64,000 bases of DNA. It comes from Sepioteuthis lessoniana. Taxonomy: Eukaryota > Mollusca > Cephalopoda > Myopsida > Loliginidae. The stretch is from contig OY757921.1 of assembly GCA_963585895.1 (NCBI GenBank), forward strand, positions 84,063,439 through 84,127,438, written 5' to 3'. The translations under genes were made by a program, and so were the position numbers. Below are positions 1-9,880 of the stretch, piece by piece. The notes under the pieces are model-generated. The model was not told the origin of the DNA. It searched no databases and saw only the letters and a program-made list of their open reading frames with translations. Numbering within the stretch: position 1 is the stretch's first letter; every line of letters starts with the position of its first letter.

Positions 1-765
1 AGTACAGGGATGTTGCACCCTTTATACAGATGAAAAAATATTTTTAAAATGAATACACGATACAAATGTGTTGCATTCTTTATGGGGGTGAAGAGACATT
101 TTTTTCTAATAAAATCAGAGTACAAATGTGTTGCATCATTTATGGAGATGAAAAGATATTTTTAATGAAATCAGAGTACAGGTGTGATGTACCCTTTATG
201 GGGGTAAAAAGGACATTTTAAATTGAAATCAGAGTACAAATGTGTTGCACCGTTTATGGAGGTGAAAAGACACTCTTTAATGAAATCAGAGTACAGGTGT
301 GTTGTACCCTTTATGGAGGTGAAAAGACATTTTTTTAAATGAAATCAGAGTATAGGTGTGTTGCACCGTTTATAGAGGCGAAAAGACATTTTTTAAAAAT
401 GAAATCAGAGCACAGGTGTGTTGTAACCTTTATGGAGTTGAAAAGACATTTTAAAAATAAAATAAGGATACAAATGTGTTACACCCCTTTTTTTGGGGAA
501 AAGACATTTTTTAATGAAATCAGAGTACAGGTGTGTTGTACCCTTTATGGAGTTGAAAAGACATTTTAAAAATAAAATAAGGATACAAATGTGTTACATC
601 CCTTTTTTTGGGGAAAAGACATTTTTTATGAAATCAGAGTACAGGTGTGTTGTACCCTTTATGGAGGTGAAAAGACATTTTTAAATAAAGTCAGAGTACA
701 GGTATTTTGTGCCTATTAAGGAGGTGAAAAGACATTTCTTTTAAAATAAGATTAGAGTAGAAATC
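1..765. repeat. 58-bp minisatellite array, truncated by window edge
   Basis: About 13 head-to-tail units of roughly 58 bp. The typical unit reads GAAATCAGAGTACAGGTGTG, then a TTGYACCCTTTATGGAGGTG block, then AAAAGACATTTTTTAAAT. Some units carry the variant CAAATGTGTTACA with a T-run in place of TTTATGGAGG. A two-unit block (about 410-525) recurs at about 525-640, so there is a short higher-order period. The short open frames here follow the repeat and are not genes. The array runs off the left edge. Confidence 0.95.
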
Positions 766-810
766 AAGGATTTTATTTTTTAATAAGCTTAGCAAATTTC
801 TTCACTTGTG

Positions 811-981
811 GATGACTTGTCAGAGGGGCTTAGAATACGCTGACTCTGTCTCTTCTTAGGCGCCCCTAAAAGAGGTGTATCATGTACGAAACTTGGCGAG
901 ATCTGATGGTGAGACTCCACTTCTGAAGATCTGGAGATTATAGATTAGTCCTTCATTGCCATTACTTTCAGGTTTACTCCG
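811..981 (+). repeat. LT2 LINE-tail repeat, first part (split copy)
   Basis: Diverged LT sequence in sense orientation. It includes an AGAATACGCTGACTC start region and the CCTTCATTGCCATTACT block found in every LT copy. It is interrupted by a SINE-D plus SINE-B insertion and resumes at 1715. The 9-bp TTTACTCYG occurs on both sides of the insertion (973-981 and 1715-1723), as expected for a target-site duplication. Confidence 0.7.
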
Positions 982-1422
982 TAGGAGCAGTATTGACTCG
1001 CAGCTCTGGCCCACTAGGCTGGGACACATTTTGGCTGGCCGTGTTTCCTGATACGCAAATCAGGTCGGTGTATTTTAGTTTCGGTGGCTGTTGGTCGAGG
1101 CCGTTTGACATGGATTCTGGAAAGCCAACATTCATGTCACGCGCGCTAAAACCAGCGCTCCTTGAGCCTCAGGTGGCCGTCTTTCCAGGCTCTAACCATC
1201 TCCGGAGGGGCTAAAAGAGGGCACCTAAAAGAGGGCACCTCAGGTTTCAGGTGATAAACCACCTGGAACCTGAGGTGCCCTCTTTTAGGGAAATTCCCAC
1301 AGGGTTTAAGGCATTTTTGGAGCGGCTAGGCGTGTGTGGGCTACGGTCATGTGCTTGGTTCCCACATTTAAAAAAGTCAAGTGCCAAACTCAAAAGTACG
1401 TGGAGCACCTGACAAATTTACC
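982..1422 (+). repeat. SINE-D copy 1
   Basis: GC-rich element sharing GGGACACATTTTGG, GGCATTTTTGG, the CTACGGTC block and the GACAAAT 3' end with the copy at 4261-4578. It has acquired or kept a very strong internal hairpin (1225-1288). Its 3' tail resembles the SINE-B and SINE-C tails. No clear tRNA head is visible. Confidence 0.7.
1225..1288. repeat. 29-bp-arm hairpin inside SINE-D
   Basis: Arms 1225-1253 and 1260-1288 are reverse complements with a single mismatch and a 6-nt loop (ATAAAC). The outer part reads CTAAAAGAGGGCACCTCAGG. The first half of the left arm is also duplicated just upstream (1211-1224). The second SINE-D copy lacks this near-perfect pairing. Confidence 0.9.
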
Positions 1423-1425
1423 ATA

Positions 1426-1709
1426 TCTACCCAACCCATCCGCTCGGGTAGGATATGACACAAGGTCAATATTTAAGCGGAGTTTAACAGGTTTGAATTC
1501 AGTTTTCCTTCTCCTAGACTAGTTGCCTTACGAAGGCTGACGAACCCAGTCTGCCCTACTATTTACCCATAGCTGGAGGGAGAATAATTGGATTCATACC
1601 TTTCCCAAGGGTATTAGTGCTATGTGAAATGCTATCAGTCTCGTCCAGGATTTGAACTCGTGTCACTGTGTCCATTTCCTACGACAATAACCATTACACC
1701 ACGGTCATC
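1426..1709 (-). repeat. SINE-B copy
   Basis: tRNA-derived SINE on the minus strand. The A-box-like TGGTGTAATGGTTA and B-box-like GAGTTCAAATCC are at the right end. The middle block with CCCTTGGGAAAGGTATGAA follows, and the tail with TTGACCTTGTGTCATA is at the left. It abuts the 3' end of SINE-D, and both sit inside one LT2 copy. Confidence 0.88.
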
Positions 1710-1714
1710 TGACA

Positions 1715-1912
1715 TTTACTCTGATCTCAAATGGTAGTGCCTTTTATGATTCCATCGATGGATCAAATACATCTGTTTAAAAATCATTTTTATTCGGTAG
1801 GAATACCTAATATCGTATTACCGTGTGCAAAATCTTTAAGAGCTTAAAATAACTCTAGACAGTTTGACATGCTGTTAAGAAAAGTCTGTCAATCAATCAG
1901 TTTGTGGGGGAT
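1715..1912 (+). repeat. LT2 LINE-tail repeat, second part
   Basis: Continuation of the copy at 811-981: a GGTAGTGCC block, then GATGGATCAAAT, then the LT2 hairpin (AACTCTAGACAGTTTGACATG) and the tail GTCAATCAATCAG. The (AATC)n tail separates this subfamily from LT1. Confidence 0.7.
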
Positions 1913-2013
1913 ACCTAATGAGAATCAAACTTACTAATATTAAGAAATTTAAGATAGAGCCTGCATAAATTGATTGCATCAAATATCAAATACTGCACTT
2001 TGATCGCAGTAAT

Positions 2014-2304
2014 CCTATTTACCAACCCCTCCGCTCGGGCAGGATATGACACAAGGTCAATTTTTAAGCGAAGTTTAACAGGTTTGAATTTAGAGTTTTC
2101 CTTCTCCTAGACTAGTTGCTTCACCAAGGCTTAAGAACCCAGTCTGTCCTACTATTTAACCATAGCTGGAGGGAGCATAATTGGATTCATACCTTTCCCA
2201 AGGGTATTAGTGCTATGTGAAATGTGATCAGCCTCGTCCAGGATTTGAACTCGTGTCGCCGTGTCCATGTCCTACGACGATAACCATTACACCATCAGCA
2301 CCTC
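2014..2304 (-). repeat. SINE-B full-length copy with 18-bp TSD
   Basis: Complete SINE-B flanked by CACTTTGATCRCAGTAAT at 1996-2013 and 2305-2322 (one mismatch). This fixes both ends of the family at about 290 bp. Head, middle block and tail are all recognisable. Insertion looks fairly recent given the near-perfect duplication. Confidence 0.95.
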
Positions 2305-2897
2305 CACTTTGATCACAGTAATGGTATCAAAAATGTTCTAATATTTATGTTACCTATTTTCGTAACTTCCAGTTATGATCGCAAAGAAATCTTTTGTGAC
2401 TCACAATTTTGAGTGAGCTGCTTTAAAAGTAACACTTCCTAGATATATTATTTATTATTGATTTCTATAGAACTGAAACACTGCAACAATAAATAAAATT
2501 ACGACATCTTTGAAAGGCAAAATAAAATAGCATATATATGTATGTGTGAGTGTGTGTTTATATGTTTGTAGCTATGTATGTACGTGTGAATATAGATAAA
2601 ATCGAATAGTTTTTTACGAGCGTTTATAATCTAACGGTCTCCGCACTAAATTAAACCCAACTGTTTACACCCCGATGTTTGAAATATGAAATTGAATAAA
2701 ACGGGACAAAAACTCAAGACACAGAGTTTCCTGTCATTGATCTTCAGTTGAGCTTGTATAGACAAGTCTCAAGTCTGTCTTGATATGCACACTTTTTTTT
2801 ATTTCCTTTTATCGATGAAATATAGTGATGTTGCTCTGCCTTTTCGTGCACAAATCATTCTATTTGACAAATTTAAAGCAGTTTTAGAGGTAAATTT

Positions 2898-2904
<7 letters not shown>

Positions 2905-2956
<52 letters not shown>

Positions 2957-3039
2957 TTCTAGAGCACTGAAAATCCATAATCACATCTATGAGTATGTAG
3001 CCGTTAAAAAACGAGTACACCCCTTACACACACACACAT

Positions 3040-3076
<37 letters not shown>

Positions 3077-3141
3077 AAGTGTACACATTTTTGAACTGCT
3101 ACATAAACATAGATATGATTACAGATTTTCAGTGCTCTAGA
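2905..3141. repeat. (TA)n tract plus foldback inverted repeat
   Basis: A (TA)n run is followed by arm 1 (2958-3020, starting TCTAGAGCACTGAAAAT). A (CA)n(TA)n loop then leads to arm 2 (3079-3141), the reverse complement of arm 1 with scattered mismatches. The arms are about 63 bp. No coding content. Confidence 0.88.
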
Positions 3142-3299
3142 GTTTTGTGATAAGTAATACCTAATGATATCCGTGATGATTCTGTAATGTTCCATTGAAA
3201 ATAGTAAAATTTTGCCATCTTTGTTTGAGAGGAAAATTAACTTTTCATTTAAGAAATTGTTAGGAGTGTATTTATTTATGTATTCCATATTTTAACGAT

Positions 3300-3425
3300 C
3301 ATTTTCTGAAACTTTATTTTAAAACATCCTCCTCTTCCTCCTCTTCTTCTTCTTGACGAGATTTTTACGCTATTTTTACCTTTTTTTCCTCTTATTTACG
3401 AATGACATCATTTCTCCACACATCT
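3300..3425. other. No recognisable feature (2323-2900 and 3142-3425)
   Basis: Apart from short (CCT/CTT)n and (TATG)n patches, I see nothing supportable in the unique AT-rich DNA around here. Confidence 0.5.
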
Positions 3426-3625
3426 TTCGACTTTTCTCACTATTTTAGCTGATTTTAACAGTGTTGTGGCCTGGATGGTCTCAATTCTTCATTTAATCAC
3501 CAGTTTACCCAGATCTTTTTCCCAGACATTTGTGGACCGTCTCAAGGGCTCCAACAACAATTGGTATCACCGTCCCTTTCATGTCCCACGGCTTATTCTC
3601 CCGCGTATTCTCGATGGTTTTGCAA
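3420..3625 (-). pseudogene. LINE C-terminus fragment (REL-endonuclease type)
   Basis: Minus-strand frames give KPWDMKGTVIPIVVGALE and then RIETIQATTLLKSAKIVRKV. These match the conserved end (VIPIVVGALGTVP...GRIETIQTTALL.SARILRRVLE) that follows the restriction-like endonuclease region in this LINE type. At least one frame change separates the two parts. Unlike the copy at 5605-6603, the end is not joined to LT sequence. Confidence 0.72.
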
Positions 3626-3825
3626 TTGTGTAATCACTTCTAATGGGATTCTTTTGCACTCCAGTAAAAGAGATTTAATTATTATTTCACTCCTCTGGTC
3701 TCCAAGACTCTTCTAAATATTCTAACTCATTGTAATAATGGAAGCACCTATCAACCTAACAGTGGATCCACCCAGCCATTTCATATATGGTTACACGCAC
3801 TACATAGGGGCAGAACGTAAGAGAA

Positions 3826-4244
3826 GGCAGGTTCTTTACGGAGAACAACACCTCGGAGCCTGTTCTGGACTTCAGTCCGGAGCGTGGCTCTGCAAAAGAA
3901 ACAATGGCAGACTAGAGGCCTTTAGGCTACTTGTTTCGACTAGGCTACCTCCGGGTGGGCGAGCTGCACTTTTGTCTCCTTTGTAACCTACGTATGGCAC
4001 TAGACCTCGCGTCTAGTTTAAGCCGTAAACTGGCATACGTGCCCGGACCTACATTTGGGTTCGTGAAACTGCTTGCCTAATCAGGCTCACATTGCACCAA
4101 GTGAGCCGATGAACAGCATAGACCAGCCGGGTTCGAGTCTCGGCTCATTCCTGACCTTCCCCTCCCCTTTATCCCCAATTAATCGGCCTTCGGGCTTTTG
4201 ACCTTGTGTCAAGTCGTGTCTGGTGGGAGGCAGCGACAAATAAA
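3826..4244 (+). repeat. SINE-C copy 1 with 16-bp TSD
   Basis: GC-rich element bounded by GCAGAACGTAAGAGAA at 3810-3825 and 4245-4260. It holds a Pol III B-box-like GGTTCGAGTCT (4130-4140) inside a GAGCCGA/TCGGCTC stem. Its tail reads TTTTGACCTTGTGTCA, then GGTGGGAGGCAGCGACAAATA. It is highly similar to the copy at 39342-39764. The 5' half resembles nothing I recognise. Confidence 0.9.
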
Positions 4245-4260
4245 GCAGAACGTAAGAGAA

Positions 4261-4578
4261 TTACGTTATGCTACTCGACTGGGACACATTTTGGTCGGCC
4301 ATGTTGGCGAGCTACGGTCTGACCGAGTGTGACCTTGCTCGGGTGGTAGTCGGTAATAACCGGCATCAGGGGGCCGTTCCCCCAGTTTTTAACCCTCTTC
4401 GGATGGGTTAGGTTTATCGCCTGGCACCTGAGGAGCCCCTATTTAGGGGAATGCCAACGGGGCCTGAGGCATTTTTGGGACTGCCGGATGCGTGTGACCT
4501 ACGGTCCTGCTCCCGGACCCACCTAAAAAACTGTCCTTGTGCCACACTTGTACGCTTGGTGGGGCGTACGACAAATAC
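4261..4578 (+). repeat. SINE-D copy 2, tandemly inserted with SINE-C
   Basis: Begins directly after the middle copy of the target repeat (4245-4260) and is followed by a third copy of CAGAACGTAAGAGAA (4579-4593). It shares GGGACACATTTTGG and GGCATTTTTGG with 982-1422. The tail CCTTGTGCCACACTTG...GTACGACAAATA parallels the SINE-C tail. Confidence 0.88.
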
Positions 4579-4784
4579 CAGAACGTAAGAGAATAAGGAA
4601 GACGCCAGGAAAATACCTACGCTCCCATTTCCCGTATCGGCTACAGTGTATGGACTCTATTCAACTTATACCTTTAGTACAATAAACATGTTATTGTTAT
4701 TCCATGCGTGTTCGTCTAATTTTTTCCACTCGGACTTATCTCATCGTTGATATCGTATTTTGCACGATATAACACTCATCTTAA

Positions 4785-4985
4785 CAATGGTGTGTTTTGT
4801 ATAGTTTCTATTCTTCCTAAGATTTGAGTTCGCTGAGACTCTTTTTCAATTCTTTCAGGAATGTTACAAGAGCGCCAACTACAATGAGTATCAAAGTCAT
4901 CTTCATGTTCCACAGCTTTTTCTGCTCTCTAGTAAGATCTCGGTATTTGTCTGTTGTGGAGTAGCTGTTACATCCACACAAGATA
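4785..4985 (-). pseudogene. LINE C-terminus fragment (REL-endonuclease type)
   Basis: Minus-strand frames give KLWNMKMTLILIVVGALVT and GRIETIQNTPLL, the same terminal motif as at 3420-3625 and 6130-6300. There is at least one frame change and no intact reading frame. Confidence 0.7.
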
Positions 4986-4989
4986 GACT

Positions 4990-5290
4990 AGTCTAAAGAC
5001 TATTTCAAAAAGTGCTCGCTCTAGAACGAGAGAGCAACTAACGACTAACAGTTATTTGCATTAGTCGGGGCAGTTAACCGTGTACCTGTCTTCTTACGGA
5101 ATAAAATATCTCTTATTCGTACATGTGTGTCGACCTTACGTATTTCACGACAAAACATTGTCCATATTTTTGCTTTCTTTCACTTTCACCCTCTATTACA
5201 ATTTTACTTATGGCAAATTTTTTACAACTGCTTTAACTGGTGGTTTTTCACTGGAGTCTGAGAGATAGCAAGACTTCTTTGGTCACCAGG
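4990..5290. other. No recognisable feature
   Basis: Unique AT-rich sequence with no supportable gene or repeat. Confidence 0.4.
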
Positions 5291-5307
5291 GCTCTTTTGT
5301 ATTTTAT

Positions 5308-5597
5308 CCTATTTACCAACCCCTCCGCTCGGGCAGGATATGACACAAGGTCAATTTTTAAGCGGAGTTTAATAGGTTTGAATTCAGAGTTTTCCTTCTC
5401 CTAGACTAGTTGCCTAACCAAGGCTGAAGAACCTAGTCTGTCCTACTATTTACCCATAGCTGGAGGGAGAATAATTGGATTCATACCTTTCCCAAGGGTA
5501 TTAGTGCTATGTGAAATGCAATCAGTCTCGTCCAGGTTTGAACTCGTGTCGCCGTGTTCATTTATTACGACGATAACAATTACACCACGGGCACATC
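5308..5597 (-). repeat. SINE-B full-length copy with perfect 16-bp TSD
   Basis: Flanked by CTCTTTTGTATTTTAT at 5292-5307 and 5598-5613. It inserted at the 3' edge of an LT1 copy, so the right duplication leads straight into the LT hairpin (TATGGCATATCAACC). Confidence 0.95.
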
Positions 5598-5604
5598 CTC
5601 TTTT

Positions 5605-6603
5605 GTATTTTATGGCATATCAACCTTTGTACTTTATTTAATGCTAAATCCATTTTTACAAAACAATTCTATTTCAAACTCTTCAGTTTGGCATAGGTAC
5701 AATGTTTAATTGTCAAAAACATTTCAATATCAAGCTATTTAGTTTAGTCAAACAGTTTTAACTTAAAAAATTCAATTTAGCGTATGTATAGTTCCATATC
5801 AAACAATTCAGTTTAGCATAGATACGCAGTTTAAATGTCAAAACAGTCTCTTCTCGAACAATTCAGTTTAGCATAAGTACATAGTTTAGATATATTTGAC
5901 TCATAGATAGGACTCTATCATGTGCTACCCCTCTGGTCCAGAGTGGACCTGGGAGCGATGGCAATGAAGGTTTACTTCGCATTCTGCAAAGCTCCAGCAT
6001 TATTGGAACCTCACAATCAGATTGTTTAGTGGTCATATGCAGGACACTCATTGGAGTGGTGGTACCCCTCTGTAGAAAAGCAGTCAGTGTATTCTACTGT
6101 CCCAGTCGACTGGGCAATCTGAGGATTCTGGTCCATCTCAACAATGCAATGTCCTGGATGGTCCAAGTTCTTCCTATGATTTCCAGTTCAACGAGTCTTT
6201 TTTCAGAGTCTCTGGGGTCCGTTCTAAGAACACCAACTACGATTAATATCACCGTCAACCTCATGTTTCACATTTTTTTTGCTTCCTGTTAAGGTTCAAG
6301 TATTCGTCTAAAAGGCAAAATCAACTTGATCGAAAGTTTTAGTTTTGCTAATTAAATCTAGGTCTGTTCTCCTGGCCTTGATTAGTTAATCCAATTGTAT
6401 CTCAAAATCTCAATGAGTTTTCTGCATCTTATTTTCAAGGACGTATTCTAGTTTGTACACATACAATTTGGAAGTTTGTTCAAATTTTAATATCTTGCAT
6501 AATTCCAAGTGAATCACCTTTCCCACCCAGTCATGCTTAGTTTTGTACTCCTTTTGTGGTAGTTTACTTCATTCGCTTAAAATGTAATTAACCGTTTCGT
6601 CTG
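5605..6603 (-). pseudogene. LINE C-terminal coding region joined to LT1 tail
   Basis: In the minus sense, 6600-6360 encodes a stretch related to KHDWVGKVIHLELCKILKF and LIKARRTDLDLI (the R-P-D endonuclease signature). About 6275-6105 encodes MRLTVILIVVGVLRTDP and then LLRWTRILRLPSRLGQ and a stop. That stop lies in the sequence that starts every LT copy (TGCCCAGTCGRCTGGG). LT follows to the terminal hairpin at 5611. This is the only place in the window where LT is joined to LINE coding sequence. The copy is decayed, with stops and frame changes. In the R2, R4 and NeSL groups a CCHC knuckle followed by PD...D is the restriction-like endonuclease; assignment to that group is by motif only. Confidence 0.75.
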
Positions 6604-6630
6604 TTTTTTTTTTTTTTTTTTTTTTTTTTT
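6604..6630. repeat. poly(T) tract
   Basis: A homopolymer run separates two LINE fragments of the same orientation. It could be the poly(A) end of the right-hand fragment on the minus strand. Confidence 0.8.
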
Positions 6631-7070
6631 CTGATACGTCTGGTCGTCTTGCCGATATTAGGTGTTCCGTTTGTATCACAAAATCACAGAGAACTCTGTG
6701 CGTCTCATTCTCCAGGACGGATTCTGGAGTGTGCAAATACTATTTGTTCGTATGGTCAAATTTAAACTTCTTGCACAATTCCCAGCGGATCATCTTCCCC
6801 ATCCAACCGTATGTAGTCTTATGATATTTTTGCGCTAGTTTACTGGATTCGCTTATTATATGATGGATAGTTTCGTTTCTATCACCACATAGTCAACATC
6901 TGCTATTTTGTGGCGTCTTGTAAATTTTTGCTTTGACATAGTTGGCCTTTGCGGCGTTGATTTGTGCTGCTATCAGAAGAGATTCTGTTTCTCTCTTAAG
7001 GTTTTCCTTCATAGCCATGTCCAATCTCGTGGGAGGTTTCGTTTGTTTGTTGCTTAAAATGTACATACAG
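6631..7070 (-). pseudogene. LINE zinc-knuckle and REL-endonuclease fragment
   Basis: Minus-strand reading gives NAAKANYVKAKIYKTPQNS, then RC-x-LCGDRNETIHHIISES (a C-x2-C-x8-H-x4-C knuckle with the last Cys replaced by Ser and one in-frame stop). WELCKKFKFDHTNK and LISARRPDV follow. CCHC followed by R-P-D is typical of the restriction-like endonuclease end of R2-type LINEs. It overlaps in protein content with 6360-6600, so these are two separate copies. Confidence 0.78.
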
Positions 7071-7335
7071 TTGTTATTCTTCCCATTTTGATTTCCTGCT
7101 TATTTATCATCATTATTATTATTGACAATACTCTCTTACACAAGTATAAGTATCAGGGTTCAAGGAAACCAGCCCAGTTCTCTATTCAGCTGTATGACTA
7201 ATTTTTTCTTGAAAAATCCAAAATAAATTTTTTCACTATTTTCCCCCATAAATGTAATTTCTACATTGCTTGTAATTAGTTTATATCAAAACTTATTTTA
7301 ATCTCACAAATTGATTTGTTTTGAGCCTATTCAAA

Positions 7336-7690
7336 ATGCCATCATATCAAACAAAGTGCTGCGGGATAGAACAGAGGTCTGTCATCAAAATTTTGGTTGC
7401 TGAGAATCGCGAAGTATAAGAAATTTACAGTAGAATGCGGGATGTGAACGAAGAAGTATATCTTTTCCAAAAAATGTTTACAAATTGTCTAAGCATGGGT
7501 TTGCTATAACGAACCTAAGTCGAAAAGACAGTCTGTGCATTGGAAATTCACTCCGTAAAAAAATCTTCCAGGCGGAGTGATCAGCAAAGAAGGGTAATGA
7601 AAGACCCATTACAATTGATTTCCTTGAAAAATATACAACTGTATACAGTGCTTCCTATAGCCAACTACTTAGGCAAAATTCAGTTTATTC
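7336..7690 (+). pseudogene. mariner/SETMAR-like transposase N-terminus, decayed
   Basis: Starts MPSYQTKCCGIEQRSVIKILVAENREV and continues EIYSRMRDVNEEV after one stop. This resembles the first helix-turn-helix of mariner-type transposases (E-x-R-x-V-I-x-F-L...E-I-x-R-R-M...V-Y-G-E). Downstream frames look like the second half of that domain but are shifted. No catalytic region follows, because an LT1 copy starts at about 7735. I see no terminal inverted repeats. Confidence 0.55.
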
Positions 7691-7734
7691 ATTGAATAAC
7701 CCTTGTATATATCCGTTTGGCTTATAATCTTAAT

Positions 7735-8300
7735 TCTGTTACCGATCCTTGTAACAAATACACTACTGCCCTCTGCAGAGAGGTAACCCCCCCATCCAAC
7801 GATTGTCCTAGATATGACTACTAAACAATCTGATGGTAAGGTTCCGGTAATGCAGGAGCTTTCCGGAATACGGAGTATCCTTTCATTGCCATCGCTCCCA
7901 GGTCCACTCTGGCTCAGAGTGGTAGCACCTGATAGAGTCCTATGAGTCAAATAGAACTAAACTGCGTACTTATGCTAAATTGAATTGTTTGAGAAGGGAC
8001 TGTTTTGACATTAAAACTGCGTACTTATGCTGAACTGAATTGTTTGCAATAGAAGTGTTTTGTATGCAAAACTTAATTGTTTGAAATAGGACTATTTTTG
8101 ACATTGAATCTGAGTACTTATGCTAAACTGAATTGTTTGAAATAGAATTGTTTTAACGTTTAACTGTGTGTAAACAAAAAGCTGTTCTTATACTAAACTG
8201 AATTGTTTGAAACTTTTATCAGAATAACTTAATTCGGCGTTAAATGACCCGAAAAAAGTTGATATGCTGTAAAACAAAACCAACCAACCAACCAACCAAT
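7735..8300 (+). repeat. LT1 LINE-tail repeat
   Basis: Sense-orientation LT1: CTCTGCAGAGAGGTAA, the CCATCGCTCCCAGGTCCACT block, then about five imperfect units of roughly 55 bp (GCGTACTTATGCTAAACTG, then AATTGTTTGAAATAGAA). The hairpin TTGATATGC and an (AACC)n tail end it at 8278-8299. The 5' end is slightly truncated. Confidence 0.9.
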
Positions 8301-8745
8301 ACACTGGTCATATAACTTTTACCGGAAGGGACACTTTAAAAAAATCTGCTACGGTTTTAACTAGTGCAATGAGGCACATAATATTTCACACTTCCCTGAT
8401 CGTCGACTGATGTGCCATCACTTTAGATATAGATATCAACTCGATCGTACAATATACTGTTTATTGAACCACATTCTAATCATGACTGATCTGACCAATG
8501 GGCAAACAGCCAAAGGTGGATCGGAGTGTTATCAAGTAATATGGAATTTTTTTTCCTTCATTGAAGTTCAGAGTTGTTAGTCTTGTTGTCTGGCCCATTA
8601 GGTTATTAAAAACACATGAAAAAAAAAAATCATTTATTGTTTCAGTGAATCCGGTTGTTACACGTGATATATTTGGTTATTTATTGAATGACGGTTATAC
8701 AGAGGTTTTCGCTCACAATAATGAGTTGAAAAGGCTAATGGTTGA
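8300..8745. other. No recognisable feature
   Basis: Unique AT-rich DNA. A 64-codon open frame here has no recognisable motif. Confidence 0.4.
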
Positions 8746-8747
8746 TT

Positions 8748-8952
8748 GGTTTTAACGGCATGACAGCCTGTATAGGATTATTTCAAGCCTAGAGGTTGGG
8801 GAATCGCGTTCGTTGTACATTCATATTTATATTTTTTGTGTAGTTTTTTCATTCCTGTCGAATAGGAATTCTTTCAAAATTGATTTATTCGACCCATAGA
8901 TGTGACCAAGGCAAGTACTAACACCCCGAGTCAGAATAGAGCTGGCAATGAA
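8748..8952 (-). repeat. LT2 repeat, internally shortened
   Basis: Minus-oriented hairpin TTTTAACGGCATGACAGCC, then the CGTTCGTTGTACATTCAT stretch shared with the copy at 23024. A GACCCATAGATG...GGCAATGAAGG block follows. An LT3 copy in the same orientation follows directly. Confidence 0.7.
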
Positions 8953-9033
8953 GGTTGGTTGGGTTTTATGGCATATCAACCATTGCAGGTTATTTAATGC
9001 CCAATCGTGCTGATACATATATATTGAATATAT

Positions 9034-9286
9034 AGGTTGGCGACCATAGTCGAGGGTAACCCGAAGGCCCCCTTTTCGATAGCTACTACACCAATGTGTA
9101 GGGGAGGGCGCTACTCCTTCCCTGGATTGCTCTACTTTACCCTTGATCCGTACCTTATAATGTTGAGTGTTAAGCAAGGAGGCATCAAGTACCATTTTTT
9201 GAGTCTTTGGTATGACTCGTCCTGGGATTGAACCCAGGTCTCCCGGGCCATTGGCGAACACTCTAACCCCTAGGCCAATGTCCGGT
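9034..9286 (-). repeat. SINE-E copy
   Basis: tRNA-like head at the right end: an A-box-like TGGCCTAGGGGTTAGAGTG and a B-box-like GGGTTCAATCCCAGG. The body carries ACCAAAGACTCAAAAAATGG, and the 3' end GACTATGGTCGCCAACCT is at the left. Open frames across it are chance. Confidence 0.88.
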
Positions 9287-9628
9287 ATGATGTGATAACA
9301 TTTTTACACGAGTCTGAGCTCATCTCTTTTGCTCACAGATAGTTAGTTTTAAGTACTGTTATATAAAAGTCACAATTTAATATCAGTCATTTCTTTTGCA
9401 TACAGTTAAATAGTTTCAGGTACTGTTATATAAAAGTCACAATTTAATATCAGCCATTTCTTTTCCGCACAGTTGAATAGTTTAAAGTACTGTTATATAA
9501 AAGTCACAATTTAATATCAGTCATTTCTTTTGCGCAGAGTTGAATAGTTTAAAGTTCTGTTATATAAAAGTCACAATTTAATATCAGCCATTTCTTTTGC
9601 ACACAGTTAAATAGTTTTAAGTAAGTAA

Positions 9629-9880
9629 GTTAGCGACCATAGTCGAGGGTGACCCGAAGGCTCCCTTTTCGATAGCTACTACACCAAGGTGTAGGGGAGG
9701 GCGCTACTCCATTCCCAGGATTGCTCCACTTTACCCTTGAACCGTACCTTATAATGCTGAGTGTTAAGCAAGGTGGTATCAAGTACCATTTTTAAAGTCT
9801 TTGGTATGACTCGACCTGGGATTGAACCCATGTCTCCCGGGCCATTGGCGAACACTCTAACCACTGGGCCAATGTCCCGG
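9629..9880 (-). repeat. SINE-E copy inside LT3 array
   Basis: Near full-length second copy of the same family, inserted within a 66-bp unit of the LT3 array. It shares head, body and tail with 9034-9286. Confidence 0.9.

Noticed and set aside
3738-3986. 82-codon open frame
   Set aside because: Crosses the target repeat into SINE-C; the peptide is translated SINE.
8827-9261. 144-codon minus-strand open frame
   Set aside because: Runs through SINE-E and LT sequence; the peptide is the translated tRNA-like head and body.
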